A DNA stretch of 58,100 nucleotides, taken from positions 1 to 58,100 of the forward strand of contig JAIUPL010000033.1 in the NCBI GenBank assembly GCA_020160935.1, read 5' to 3'. A program made the translations under genes and the position numbers. Every line of letters starts with the position of its first letter. Position 1 is the first letter of the stretch. The notes under the pieces are model-generated. The model was given only the letters and a program-made list of their open reading frames with translations, did not search any database and had not been told where the DNA came from. The stretch is from Bacteroidota bacterium. GTDB taxonomy: Bacteria > Bacteroidota > Bacteroidia > Chitinophagales > Saprospiraceae. Shown one piece after another: positions 1 through 7,257 of this stretch.

Positions 1-387
1 GCCGAGCACGGCAACCCAGCGGTGGTGGCGCGTCACCTGATCGAACTGGTCGCCGAAATTCTCGACTGGCGCCGCATCCGCTACATGCCGGTGGAAAACA
101 GCAAGGGAGAACTGACCGGGCTGATTTCCAGCCGCATGTTGCTGCGCCATTTCTCTCGCCGCACACAACTCACGGCCCATGAAACGGTAAAAGTGGAGGA
201 CATCATGATTGAAAAACCGGTCACCGTGACGCCCGACACCAACATCATGGAAGCCATGAACAAAATGCGCACCCACAGCATCGGCTGTCTGCCGGTGGTA
301 AAAGGCAAGGAACTGGTCGGTATCATCACCGAAATGGATTTCCTCCGCATCACCAGCAGGCTCATGGAACGCCTTGAAAAACAATAG
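1..387 (+). CDS. CBS-domain protein, C-terminal part (5' end outside window)
   Basis: The reading frame is open from base 1, so this is the tail of a longer gene. It encodes the end of one CBS motif (YMPVENSKGELTGLISS) and a complete second one (IMIEKPVTVTPDTNIMEAM, then GCLPVVKGKELVGIITEMDFL). CBS pairs usually bind adenine nucleotides and regulate an attached enzyme or transporter; that is family knowledge. The attached catalytic domain is not visible. Some Bacteroidota proteins join glutamate-cysteine-ligase-like domains to CBS pairs, but this cannot be tested here. The stop lies 3 bp before the next ATG, so the two genes are probably co-transcribed. Confidence 0.85.
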   Translation, partial: AEHGNPAVVARHLIELVAEILDWRRIRYMPVENSKGELTGLISSRMLLRHFSRRTQLTAHETVKVEDIMIEKPVTVTPDTNIMEAMNKMRTHSIGCLPVVKGKELVGIITEMDFLRITSRLMERLEKQ

Positions 388-390
388 GTT

Positions 391-813
391 ATGCCTGAAA
401 TACACATACTGACCCAAAAACAGGAAATGGCGCCGCTGTACCCGCTCATTCGCCAGTTGAGTCCCAACGTGACGGAGGAAAGGTACCTTCATTTTCTGGA
501 CGACATGCTGGCGCATGGATATCGTATGGCGGCCGTTTTTGAAGACGGCGTTTGCCTCGGACTCTCCGGTTTTTGGGTCAGTACTAAAATTTACAGCGGC
601 CGTTATATGGAACTCGACAATGTGGTGATCGATGCTGCTCATCGTTCCAGAGGCATCGGCAAAATGCTGTACACGTTTTTATTGAATATCGCCCTGGAAG
701 AAGGCTGCGAAACGCTGATGCTCGATGCCTATCTGGAAAATGAAAAAGCCCACGCATTCTACGAACGCGAGGGCTTCGTCAAAAGAGGGTATCACTTTTT
801 GAATAGGATATGA
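391..813 (+). CDS. GNAT-family N-acetyltransferase
   Basis: A 140-residue protein of normal GNAT length. The acetyl-CoA binding motif A is visible as HRSRGIGKMLYTFL at about residues 85-98, followed by the typical end LENEKAHAFYEREGFVKRGYHF. It transfers an acetyl group from acetyl-CoA to an unknown amine substrate in the cytoplasm. It begins 3 bp after the CBS-protein stop, so it probably shares that operon. The substrate cannot be inferred. Confidence 0.85.
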   Translation: MPEIHILTQKQEMAPLYPLIRQLSPNVTEERYLHFLDDMLAHGYRMAAVFEDGVCLGLSGFWVSTKIYSGRYMELDNVVIDAAHRSRGIGKMLYTFLLNIALEEGCETLMLDAYLENEKAHAFYEREGFVKRGYHFLNRI

Positions 814-817
814 GAGC

Positions 818-932
818 GTGTTTTGGTGTTTTAGTGTTTTGGTGGGCTTCGCTCTTGGTGTTTGAAAATAAGGGCTTCCCTAATTCAGATACCAAGAGCG
901 AAGCCCACCAAAACACAAAAACACCAAAACAC
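818..932. repeat. Long inverted repeat, 42-bp arms, between convergent genes
   Basis: Arms 818-859 and 891-932 are reverse complements at 41 of 42 positions and enclose a 31-nt loop. The left arm is built from octamer-like units (GTGTTTTG, GTGTTTTA). It lies between two convergent genes and could act as a two-way terminator, but it is much longer than a normal terminator and has no clean T-run. The same GTGTTTT words recur at 51216-51298. Confidence 0.9.
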
Positions 933-953
933 TTAAACACTAAAACTCCCCTC

Positions 954-1259
954 TCACACTTGAATCCCCGGCGCCAGCAATCGTTTCCATTCGGGGTGTT
1001 TTTTCAAAAATGCAGCCACAAAGGGGCACAGCGGCACCAGTTTGAGGTTGTTGGCATCAATATACTGTAAGGCTTTTTCTACAATAGCATTGCCCACACC
1101 CCTGCCGGCAAGGGCTTGCGGCACTTCCGTATGCAGTAAAAAAATCCTGTCTTTCTGCAGGTCGTATTCAATTTTAGCCTTTACCTGATCGATCACCAGT
1201 TCGAACTGGCGCGATAATTCATTGTTGATCAGGGGAATATCTTCAAAAGCAGTTTCCAT
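954..1259 (-). CDS. Small GNAT-like acetyltransferase (COG2388 type)
   Basis: A 101-residue protein from the ATG at 1259. The frame is open further upstream to 1391, but homology-like sequence begins at METAFED. It shows the short-GNAT motif with AGRGVG (acetyl-CoA binding) and the family ending CPFVAAFLKKHPEW. This group has a single GNAT core and unknown substrates. It is convergent with the preceding acetyltransferase, with a 42-bp-arm inverted repeat between them. Confidence 0.8.
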   Translation of the reverse strand: METAFEDIPLINNELSRQFELVIDQVKAKIEYDLQKDRIFLLHTEVPQALAGRGVGNAIVEKALQYIDANNLKLVPLCPFVAAFLKKHPEWKRLLAPGIQV

Positions 1260-1387
1260 GTTATGGTATTTTTTGTCGAGAGAAAAAACGTAAACAATTA
1301 AACACTGCGAGGGTTGCAAGTGATGAGATAGGGAATGGACGTATTCGGACAAAAAAGAGAATAGAATGGTCATTTCAGGTGCATACT

Positions 1388-1407
1388 GCAACCCAACATT
1401 ACATTTG
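1388..1407 (+). promoter_or_regulatory. Candidate promoter of the rhodanese gene with a shared 15-mer
   Basis: The 15-mer GCAACCCAACATTAC (1388-1402) also occurs exactly at 3571-3585, beside the ECF sigma gene. It overlaps TACATTTG (1400-1407), which fits the Bacteroidota -7 box TAnnTTTG, 26 bp before the ATG at 1434. No convincing -33 TTTG is seen; TTTC at 1374 is the nearest. This is inference from sequence alone. Confidence 0.35.
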
Positions 1408-1433
1408 GCTGTAATTCAATACAAAAAAACACC

Positions 1434-2336
1434 ATGAAAAGACTCCTTCCCTTCCTGTTATTTTTGGGCATTACAACTGTACACTTGTCGGCACAGGACA
1501 AACCGATTTTGGTGACGGCCGCATGGCTTCAGCAGCATCTGAATGACCCGGAAATCGTCGTCCTGCAAACCAATGCGCTCAAATGGGATTACGAGCGCGA
1601 ACACATCGCCGGCGCGCGGTTTCTGTGGCCCGAATCGCTGTTACCCAATTCTCCAGACAAGGGCACGTTCAACATACCAGAGACCCGTACAGCGACCCAC
1701 GTGTTGCGCGGACTCGGCATCAATAAAAATTCACATGTGGTGCTGTGTTTCGTAAGAAATGAGGTATCCGTTACTTCCAGGTTGTTTCTGACGCTGGAGC
1801 AACTGGGCCTGCGCGGCAGGGTGTCGTTCCTGAACGGCGGACTGGACGCCTGGAAAAAAGCGGGATTTGCAGTAACAAAAGAAAATCCCTCGTTTAAAAA
1901 AGGCAACATCAAAGCCGAACTAAACGATCTGGTCGTGGACAAGGACTATGTGTTGCAATCTTTGAAAGCCCCCGGAAAAGTAGTTGTAGATGCACGTATG
2001 AAGCGGTTTTATGACGGAGAACCCAGCGGTCTGCCCCGCGACGGGCATATCACCGGCGCTCTCAATATTCAGTATACCGACATGGTAGACAGTGTGAATT
2101 TTTTCAAACCTGTGGAGCAATTACAGGGATATTTCACCCCGGTAGTGCCCGACAAACAAAAAGAAATCGTGACCTACTGCTTTATCGGGCAAACTGCCAG
2201 TGTGCTATACCTTGCCGGCAGAATACTGGGTTATCCGATGAAACTATACGACGGCTCCATGCAGGAATGGTCGAGAAAGGAGGAGTTGCCCATGGAGAAA
2301 ACCAAACCGGAAGAGAAGGAACCTGCCAAACATTGA
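1434..2336 (+). CDS. Exported two-domain rhodanese (sulfurtransferase)
   Basis: A 300-residue protein with a signal peptide (about residues 1-21, ending LSAQ) and two rhodanese modules at about 25-145 and 165-290. The second carries the active loop YCFIGQTA with the persulfide Cys249 (CxxGxxA). The first has CFVRNEV at the equivalent place, which does not fit the loop consensus and is probably structural. The family moves sulfane sulfur from thiosulfate or mercaptopyruvate to an acceptor; here this would happen in the periplasm. The C-terminus is charged (KPEEKEPAKH). A candidate promoter lies just upstream. Confidence 0.85.
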   Translation: MKRLLPFLLFLGITTVHLSAQDKPILVTAAWLQQHLNDPEIVVLQTNALKWDYEREHIAGARFLWPESLLPNSPDKGTFNIPETRTATHVLRGLGINKNSHVVLCFVRNEVSVTSRLFLTLEQLGLRGRVSFLNGGLDAWKKAGFAVTKENPSFKKGNIKAELNDLVVDKDYVLQSLKAPGKVVVDARMKRFYDGEPSGLPRDGHITGALNIQYTDMVDSVNFFKPVEQLQGYFTPVVPDKQKEIVTYCFIGQTASVLYLAGRILGYPMKLYDGSMQEWSRKEELPMEKTKPEEKEPAKH

Positions 2337-2366
2337 AAAAAAACCGCCCCGAAATAATCGGAGCGG
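2336..2366 (-). terminator. Rho-independent terminator of the DUF2383 gene
   Basis: On the minus strand, CCGCTCCGA and TCGGGGCGG form a 9-bp stem with one G-T pair and a 5-nt loop (stem bases 2344-2352 and 2358-2366), followed by eight T residues. It lies between convergent genes, and the hairpin is also read by the rhodanese transcript. Confidence 0.8.
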
Positions 2367-2420
2367 CCTCAAGCAAATGTTCATGGAAAATTTTGGTTGT
2401 AAAGGGGCTGGCTGAAATAC

Positions 2421-2891
2421 CTAACCTACTTTTTCGTGTGCATGGGCATACATTTCCATGGCTCGGTGCGCGGCCTGGAGTTCGGCTTTCTGGCTGGCGA
2501 TCTCCACCCGGTGTTCGTCGGGCAGGTGTGTTTCGGTCGACAAGGCGTCCTCATAAGCGTCGATTGCGGCTTTTTCGCCGAACACGCAGGAATTCAGGAT
2601 GCTTTCGCGATCGTGGCCGGTGATGGTAGATTTCATATCCATCCATACCCGATACACTTTCCCTCTTACAGTAGAATCTTCCGCGGGCTCCTGGCCCAGG
2701 GCACGCACCTCTTGCTGCCAGTGAGCGATGTATTGACGGCTAACATTGGCAAAGCCATTAAACATGGCTTTCAGGTCGATATCGTGATCTTCCACTTCGG
2801 AGGCGGCTTTTTCATAGCCGAAAACGCGGTCAAAATTGATGCGGATCAGTTCATTCAGGGTATCCGCAAGTGCTTCATGGTTCTGTTGCAT
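2421..2891 (-). CDS. PA2169-family four-helix-bundle protein (DUF2383)
   Basis: A 156-residue soluble helical protein. The sequence (NHEALADTLNELIRINFDRVFGYEKAA, then Q..YIAHWQQEVRALG and FGEKAAIDAYEDAL) has the spacing of the ferritin-like DUF2383 bundle, full length for the family. The function is unknown; family members are often found among stress-response genes. It starts 21 bp after the ECF sigma gene on the same strand, so the two probably form an operon ended by the hairpin at 2336-2366. Confidence 0.85.
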   Translation of the reverse strand: MQQNHEALADTLNELIRINFDRVFGYEKAASEVEDHDIDLKAMFNGFANVSRQYIAHWQQEVRALGQEPAEDSTVRGKVYRVWMDMKSTITGHDRESILNSCVFGEKAAIDAYEDALSTETHLPDEHRVEIASQKAELQAAHRAMEMYAHAHEKVG

Positions 2892-2912
2892 ATGGATAAG
2901 TTTTATGTGAAT

Positions 2913-3500
2913 TTAACTGGTATGGTGAATGCGCAAATCGTGCGGAAGAATTCGCCGCAATTCCCGAATGGCGCTGCGAAGGCGTGTTTTAATGGTTCCC
3001 AGCGGAATACCAAGTTCCTGTACGATTTCCGAGTGCGTGTAGCCCTGCAAATAGTACTTGTGCAAAAGGGTCACATGCTTTTCGTTCATCTTTTTCAACA
3101 ATTCCGGTACGCCGATACAATCGTAGGAACTGTCTTCCTGTGCTGCTTTCCGACTTGCGGTATCGAGATGCAAAACATTTGAATTCGATTTATACAGTTG
3201 ATTCCTGGTGGCGTCGATGGCCGTATTGCGTGCAATACTGACGATCCAGGTAAACAGGCCACTTTTAGCGGGGTCGTAATTCAGACGGTATTTCCACACT
3301 TTGCAAAACGTATCCTGCAAAACCGTTGATGCGACGTCCGAGGATTTTACAATCCGAACGGCAATGCTATACACCACACCGCTATACAAATCATAGAGGT
3401 CGGAAATAACGCTTTGGTCTTCATTGTGAAGCCTGTGCAGAAGAAAACTCTTTTGCGAGTCCGTCAAGGGGGCGGAAAAGCATGTGGCTGATTTTGGCAT
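2913..3500 (-). CDS. ECF RNA polymerase sigma factor
   Basis: A 195-residue sigma-70-family protein from the ATG at 3500 (an in-frame ATG at 3533 is possible but adds no family sequence). Region 2 is DLYDLYSGVVYSIAVRIV...VLQDTFCKVWKYR...GLFTWIVSIARNTAID. Region 4 is LLHKYYLQGYTHSEIVQELGIPLGTIKTRLRSAIRELR, the -35-recognising helix-turn-helix. No anti-sigma gene is adjacent; the only co-directional neighbour is the DUF2383 gene. The control signal is therefore unknown. It may be self-regulated, since the 15-mer at 3571-3585 is just upstream. Confidence 0.9.
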   Translation of the reverse strand: MPKSATCFSAPLTDSQKSFLLHRLHNEDQSVISDLYDLYSGVVYSIAVRIVKSSDVASTVLQDTFCKVWKYRLNYDPAKSGLFTWIVSIARNTAIDATRNQLYKSNSNVLHLDTASRKAAQEDSSYDCIGVPELLKKMNEKHVTLLHKYYLQGYTHSEIVQELGIPLGTIKTRLRSAIRELRRILPHDLRIHHTS

Positions 3501-3570
3501 GGTGGATTGTTTAGGCAAAAGGGCAAATAGCATGCATTCGGGGTATTACACATGTAAAAACACGGTGCCA

Positions 3571-3585
3571 GCAACCCAACATTAC
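3571..3585. promoter_or_regulatory. Second copy of the 15-mer GCAACCCAACATTAC
   Basis: It is identical to 1388-1402 and lies in the gap between the divergent sigma-factor gene and FAD-oxidoreductase gene. Similar GGTGC bases precede both copies. It could be a binding or promoter element for the ECF sigma factor; the strand on which it acts is unclear. Confidence 0.35.
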
Positions 3586-3749
3586 ACTGCCGTTCATATG
3601 AGGAAATTATTCCTCGACTCACCTGGGCTTATTTACCTCATCCGACCTCAAAACACAATGTGGAAGCACGCTTGAGGCGTGTGAGGGGAACAGGCCTGTC
3701 GGAATGACATTTTCGGGTGCATTATCACAAACAACCTATACGTCTTCAC

Positions 3750-4982
3750 ATGGATTTACATTCCTCTTACCCCTTCTGGATGATGAAAGAAGGGCTGATT
3801 TGTTCTTTTCCCAAACTTCATTCCTGCACCCACGCCGACGTAGTGGTTATCGGAGCAGGTATATCGGGCGCATTGATCGCGCATCAACTCTGCAAAGCCG
3901 GCCTGGATGTACTGGTGCTGGAAAAAAGGCATGTAGCCTATGGAAGTACATCGGCAAGTACCGCCATGTTGCAGTATGAAATAGATGTCCCCCTGTATGA
4001 ACTGTCTAAAAACATCGGCAAGAAAAATGCTGTACGTGCCTTTCAAGTGTGTTCTGAAGCCATCGATGAACTGGAACGCATCTGTTCCGACTTTCAAGAT
4101 CGTGCAGATTTTGAGAAGCGACCCAGCTTGTATTATGCGAGTTTTGAGCATCATAAAACGGACATAATTCAGCCTGAATTCAAGGCCAGAAAATCGGCAG
4201 GGTTTGAGGTGGAACTGTTGTCTGAGTTGGACATACGAAACAGGTATGGTTTCCAGGCTCCACTGGCCATCCGTTCGGAACAGGGGGGCCATGTAAACCC
4301 TTACAAGTTATGCCATTATCTGTTGTCAGATGTCGTTGATCGCGGAGGCCGGGTATTCGACTCCATTGAAATCACCCGACTCGAACAACAGGGGAACATG
4401 GTGCAATTGTGGTCGGCCGACGGGCTTGAAATAAAGGCCAGGCACGTCATCGTTGCCTGCGGATATGAGTCGCAGCGTTATCTGCCTATTTCCGTTACAC
4501 TGTTCAATGCCAGTTATGCGATTGTCAGCACGCCGCAGGATTCCCCGCTCGCCTGGAAAGATGGCGCCCTGATTTGGGAAACCAAAACGCCCTATCTCTA
4601 TATGCGAACCACTGCCGACCACCGTATCCTCGTAGGCGGCCGCGACGAGCGCACTGCCGATCCGTACCGTAGAGACCGGCTTTTACCACTAAAAAAACAA
4701 CAACTCGAAAGCGATTTCAGGAGGCTTTTCCCGGAAGTGCCTTTTGATACCGATTTTGCCTGGGCAGGCGTTTTCGGCGAAACGGAAGACGGGCTGCCTT
4801 ACATCGGGTCCTTCGATCAAAACAGGATTCATTATGCCATGAACTATGGCGGCAATGGTATCACGTTCAGTGTGGCTGCTTCGCATATCCTCCGCGATGC
4901 TGTGCTGGGAAAAAAGCACCCCGACGCCGCTTTGTTTTCCTTTTCCCGAATCAAAAAACTGCGCAAGCCCGGAACCTGGTAA
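3750..4982 (+). CDS. FAD-dependent oxidoreductase, DAO (DadA-like) family
   Basis: About 410 residues from the ATG at 3750; the ATG at 3717 is also in frame, but the leader sequence is not family-like. The Rossmann dinucleotide fold is seen as VVVIGAGISGALIAHQL...VLVLEKR near the N-terminus. The DAO-type C-terminal FAD contact region is YAMNYGGNGITFSVAASHILRD. Relatives oxidise amines or amino acids such as glycine, sarcosine or D-amino acids; the substrate here is unknown. There is no signal peptide, so it is cytoplasmic. It is divergent from the sigma gene and followed by a strong hairpin. Confidence 0.85.
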   Translation: MDLHSSYPFWMMKEGLICSFPKLHSCTHADVVVIGAGISGALIAHQLCKAGLDVLVLEKRHVAYGSTSASTAMLQYEIDVPLYELSKNIGKKNAVRAFQVCSEAIDELERICSDFQDRADFEKRPSLYYASFEHHKTDIIQPEFKARKSAGFEVELLSELDIRNRYGFQAPLAIRSEQGGHVNPYKLCHYLLSDVVDRGGRVFDSIEITRLEQQGNMVQLWSADGLEIKARHVIVACGYESQRYLPISVTLFNASYAIVSTPQDSPLAWKDGALIWETKTPYLYMRTTADHRILVGGRDERTADPYRRDRLLPLKKQQLESDFRRLFPEVPFDTDFAWAGVFGETEDGLPYIGSFDQNRIHYAMNYGGNGITFSVAASHILRDAVLGKKHPDAALFSFSRIKKLRKPGTW

Positions 4983-4992
4983 ACACTTAACA

Positions 4993-5027
4993 AAAAAAGC
5001 CGTTACCGAATTACTTCGGTAACGGCC
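4993..5027 (-). terminator. Bidirectional terminator hairpin
   Basis: A perfect 12-bp stem, 5000-5011 with 5016-5027 (GCCGTTACCGAA / TTCGGTAACGGC), has a TTAC loop. Seven A residues at 4993-4999 give a T-run on the minus strand, so it best serves the small membrane-protein gene at 5090-5311 and also sits after the oxidoreductase. Confidence 0.85.
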
Positions 5028-5089
5028 GCCAAATTTCACTTTGCACTTTATCTGTAACTATTCTATCACTCAATATTGCAAATGCCGTA

Positions 5090-5311
5090 TCAAGCGCGAT
5101 TTTTTGATGAGATCATTACGCCGCCACCAATGATACCGATAGCGGCAATCACGTAATACAGCGTGGTACTTTGTCCGGGTTTTTTATTGTCGTTTTTGAT
5201 TTCCACATTGCCAATCTCGACAAGTGTTTTTTCTTCATCGTGGCGCGTAAATGCATAAACGCCCGAGAGAATTCCTATAACCAGAAGAACAATTCCAATA
5301 ATTCGATTCAT
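5090..5311 (-). CDS. Small two-helix membrane protein
   Basis: A 73-residue protein with two hydrophobic segments (IIGIVLLVIGILSGVYAF at about residues 3-20 and TLYYVIAAIGIIGGGVMI at about 50-67) separated by a charged loop. The layout resembles DUF3185-like small membrane proteins, but the match is by general pattern only. It is likely an inner-membrane protein of unknown role. A clear terminator follows it. Confidence 0.65.
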   Translation of the reverse strand: MNRIIGIVLLVIGILSGVYAFTRHDEEKTLVEIGNVEIKNDNKKPGQSTTLYYVIAAIGIIGGGVMISSKNRA

Positions 5312-5636
5312 AATGAAAGTTGGTTGATTTCCTGCGCGGAACTATCCAGCCGCACGATCGGGTTGAAAGTTTGATGAGTGTCTTGACTGTGTTTCAAAAA
5401 AAACGGTACCCGAACATTTCAAGCCTGGTTTGTGGAATTTCGAGGAATTTTCGCCCCGATACTGCGGAAAAAGTGCGGCTTTACAACGCTATGGTTTGGG
5501 TACTAAAATTTATCAGTATAGTGAAATGGCATAGTCCTTGCAAAATCATATCCACATGCGTATTTTATTTCATTTTTCGATATTTATACTGTTGGGATTC
5601 CTGCTAAAGGAAGAGCCGAAACAGGCGACTGTAAGC

Positions 5637-5699
5637 AGTCAACAGTCAACGGTAGTCAGTCAACAGTCAGCAGCGGTCAATCAACAGTCGGCAGTAGAT
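5637..5699 (+). repeat. Heptanucleotide array, nine 7-bp units (AGTCAAC type)
   Basis: Nine consecutive 7-bp units related to AGTCAAC (AGTCAAC, AGTCAAC, GGTAGTC, AGTCAAC, AGTCAGC, AGCGGTC, AATCAAC, AGTCGGC, AGTAGAT). It lies in the 897-bp gap 5312-6208, which has no credible gene and holds this array, the palindrome at 5872-5939, a terminator and an inverted array of the same units at 6159-6207. Short open frames through the array look like chance. Confidence 0.85.
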
Positions 5700-5871
5700 A
5701 GTATGGCCGTTGCAAGCAGACAATCTACAAGGAATGCTCAATAGGTGTTTGTTCATGTTCCTTTAAGCGTGTTCATGGATTTATTACTGGCCTTCAAGCG
5801 ACAAATTTTTTTAATGACTATCTCCATATTACACCCTTGTTTGTTTTATCAGGGGACTCTACACACTAACA

Positions 5872-5939
5872 GCCAAGCGTTGTTCAGGTGGTGGTATGTA
5901 TGGGCTAAAGCCCATACCACCACCTGAACAACGCTTGGC
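5872..5939. repeat. Perfect 27-bp-arm palindrome
   Basis: Arms 5872-5898 and 5913-5939 are exact reverse complements. Inside, TATGGGC and GCCCATA can pair instead, leaving a 4-nt TATG bulge, so two alternative stems exist. It lies in the gene-free gap 5312-6208 and is not next to a stop codon, so it is unlikely to be a simple terminator. Confidence 0.9.
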
Positions 5940-6109
5940 ATTTCTTTCAACTTTGGCCGCCTTCACGAATAAAAATGGATGAGGTACAATATGCGGAAAG
6001 TCATTTTTTATTTTATACTGCGTTCAATTTTTCGATGGATTACCCCCATACGACTGCAAAATTTACCTTTTTTCATCTCAGAATAAATTCCCGAACACCT
6101 CTAAGCAAT

Positions 6110-6161
6110 AAAAAAATCGGCAGCCTGAAGCAAGCAATTTCTTGCTCCACTTCAAACTGCC
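6110..6161 (-). terminator. Terminator of the YtxH gene
   Basis: On the minus strand, after the heptamer array, an interrupted stem with outer GGCAG/CTGCC and inner AAGCAA/TTGCTT pairs (6119-6161) is followed by a run of T (A-run 6110-6116 on the plus strand). Confidence 0.65.
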
Positions 6162-6207
6162 GACTGATGACCATCGACTGTTGACTGCCGACTGAAGACC
6201 GTCGACT
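6159..6207 (-). repeat. Heptanucleotide array, seven units, inverted relative to 5637-5699
   Basis: Read on the minus strand it is AGTCGAC, GGTCTTC, AGTCGGC, AGTCAAC, AGTCGAT, GGTCATC, AGTCGGC. These are the same unit types as at 5637-5699 but on the opposite strand. It starts 1 bp after the YtxH stop codon, so it lies in that gene's 3' untranslated region. Confidence 0.85.
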
Positions 6208-6208
6208 T

Positions 6209-6499
6209 TTAAACAGCTCTTTTCAGTTCTTTTTTCGCATTTTCAACTTCATCCATGGCATGCCCTTTGGCATTTTGATAAGCCGTTTTGGCCTGGCCGA
6301 TGGCGTCTTCTGCTTTTTCTTTCAGGGCCTGGCCATTGGTGTTGACCATATCCAGCAGTTTATTGGCGATGTTATTGGTACCCTGACGGAGTTTTTCGCG
6401 TGATTCATTTCCGGAATATGGCGCCAGCAACATCCCGATTCCAATACCTGCCAGTGCTGCGGCAGTGAAGCCGATAATTACTTTGCTTTCTGTGCTCAT
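6209..6499 (-). CDS. YtxH-domain protein
   Basis: A 96-residue protein from MSTESKV. It has one N-terminal hydrophobic stretch (VIIGFTAAALAGIGIGMLLAP) followed by SGNESREKLRQG and a long Ala/Lys/Glu-rich helix. This is the usual YtxH layout: a membrane-anchored helical stress protein of unknown biochemical role. Full length for the family. It is a single gene with its own terminator-like hairpin. Confidence 0.85.
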   Translation of the reverse strand: MSTESKVIIGFTAAALAGIGIGMLLAPYSGNESREKLRQGTNNIANKLLDMVNTNGQALKEKAEDAIGQAKTAYQNAKGHAMDEVENAKKELKRAV

Positions 6500-6753
6500 G
6501 TTGTAGATTGTTTGAGTGTGATACATTTGTTACGGCACCTGTTCAAAAAAGCATGTACCACTGGGCTTTCAGAATTGCCTTGCGTATTTCACTGCACTAA
6601 ATGGGTAATTATTTCCCCAAATGAATAAAAACCGGGTGGAGGCGCAGTATTTGTTGCAACATGGCGGATATTACATCCAAGTTATTCATATGCATTGGCG
6701 GTACTCAACACGAGCCTGTCATGGTTCATATGGAGCCTAATAAATTTTGTATC

Positions 6754-7137
6754 ATGAAAGAAGAGAACGTTGCAAATGTTCCAAGGGTGTTAATTGTAGA
6801 TGATGAAGTAGAAATCGGCATTTTGTTAAAACGCGCATTAAGAAAAAAATTCCCTGTCATTGAGCACGCCCTTTCCATTGAAGAAGGGCTTTCCCTTGCA
6901 GGCGCTTTGAAACCGAATATCGTTCTGCTCGACAACAACCTGCCGGATGGCAGCGGCATAGAGCGTTTGGGTGATTTCATCAATTTAATTCCCCGTAGTA
7001 ACATCATTGTGGTGAGCGCCATGACGCACCTGGGCAAACTTGCTCTTGAAAAAGGCGCGTTTGCGTTTATTGAGAAACCCCTTTCTGTTCAGGCTATCCT
7101 GCAGAAAATTGATGAAGCATGCGGCCACAGCATGTAG
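6754..7137 (+). CDS. Single-domain response regulator
   Basis: About 127 residues from the ATG at 6754 (the frame is open to 6661). The receiver-domain marks are VLIVDDE (acidic pair), LLDNNLPDGSG (phospho-acceptor Asp), VVSA (conserved Ser) and IEKPLS (conserved Lys). No output domain follows, so it acts by protein-protein contact or phosphate transfer. No histidine kinase is adjacent. Confidence 0.85.
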   Translation: MKEENVANVPRVLIVDDEVEIGILLKRALRKKFPVIEHALSIEEGLSLAGALKPNIVLLDNNLPDGSGIERLGDFINLIPRSNIIVVSAMTHLGKLALEKGAFAFIEKPLSVQAILQKIDEACGHSM

Positions 7138-7257
7138 ATTTTTTTCCCCAATCTCGACCCACAACTGCATTTCCAACAGCAAGTAACATCTGGAACGACA
7201 ATTTCGTACACTGCACAGCATTGTCCTATTTATTGGCAATAAGCAACTGCAACAGGT

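Noticed and set aside
810-1070. Open frame through the inverted repeat at 818-932
   Set aside because: It is encoded mostly by repeat sequence and by the antisense of the small acetyltransferase; no start signal or family pattern.
5538-5744. Short open frame with a hydrophobic start and repeated QQST words
   Set aside because: The QQST words are the translation of the heptamer array. The start has no support and the rest of the gap is non-coding.
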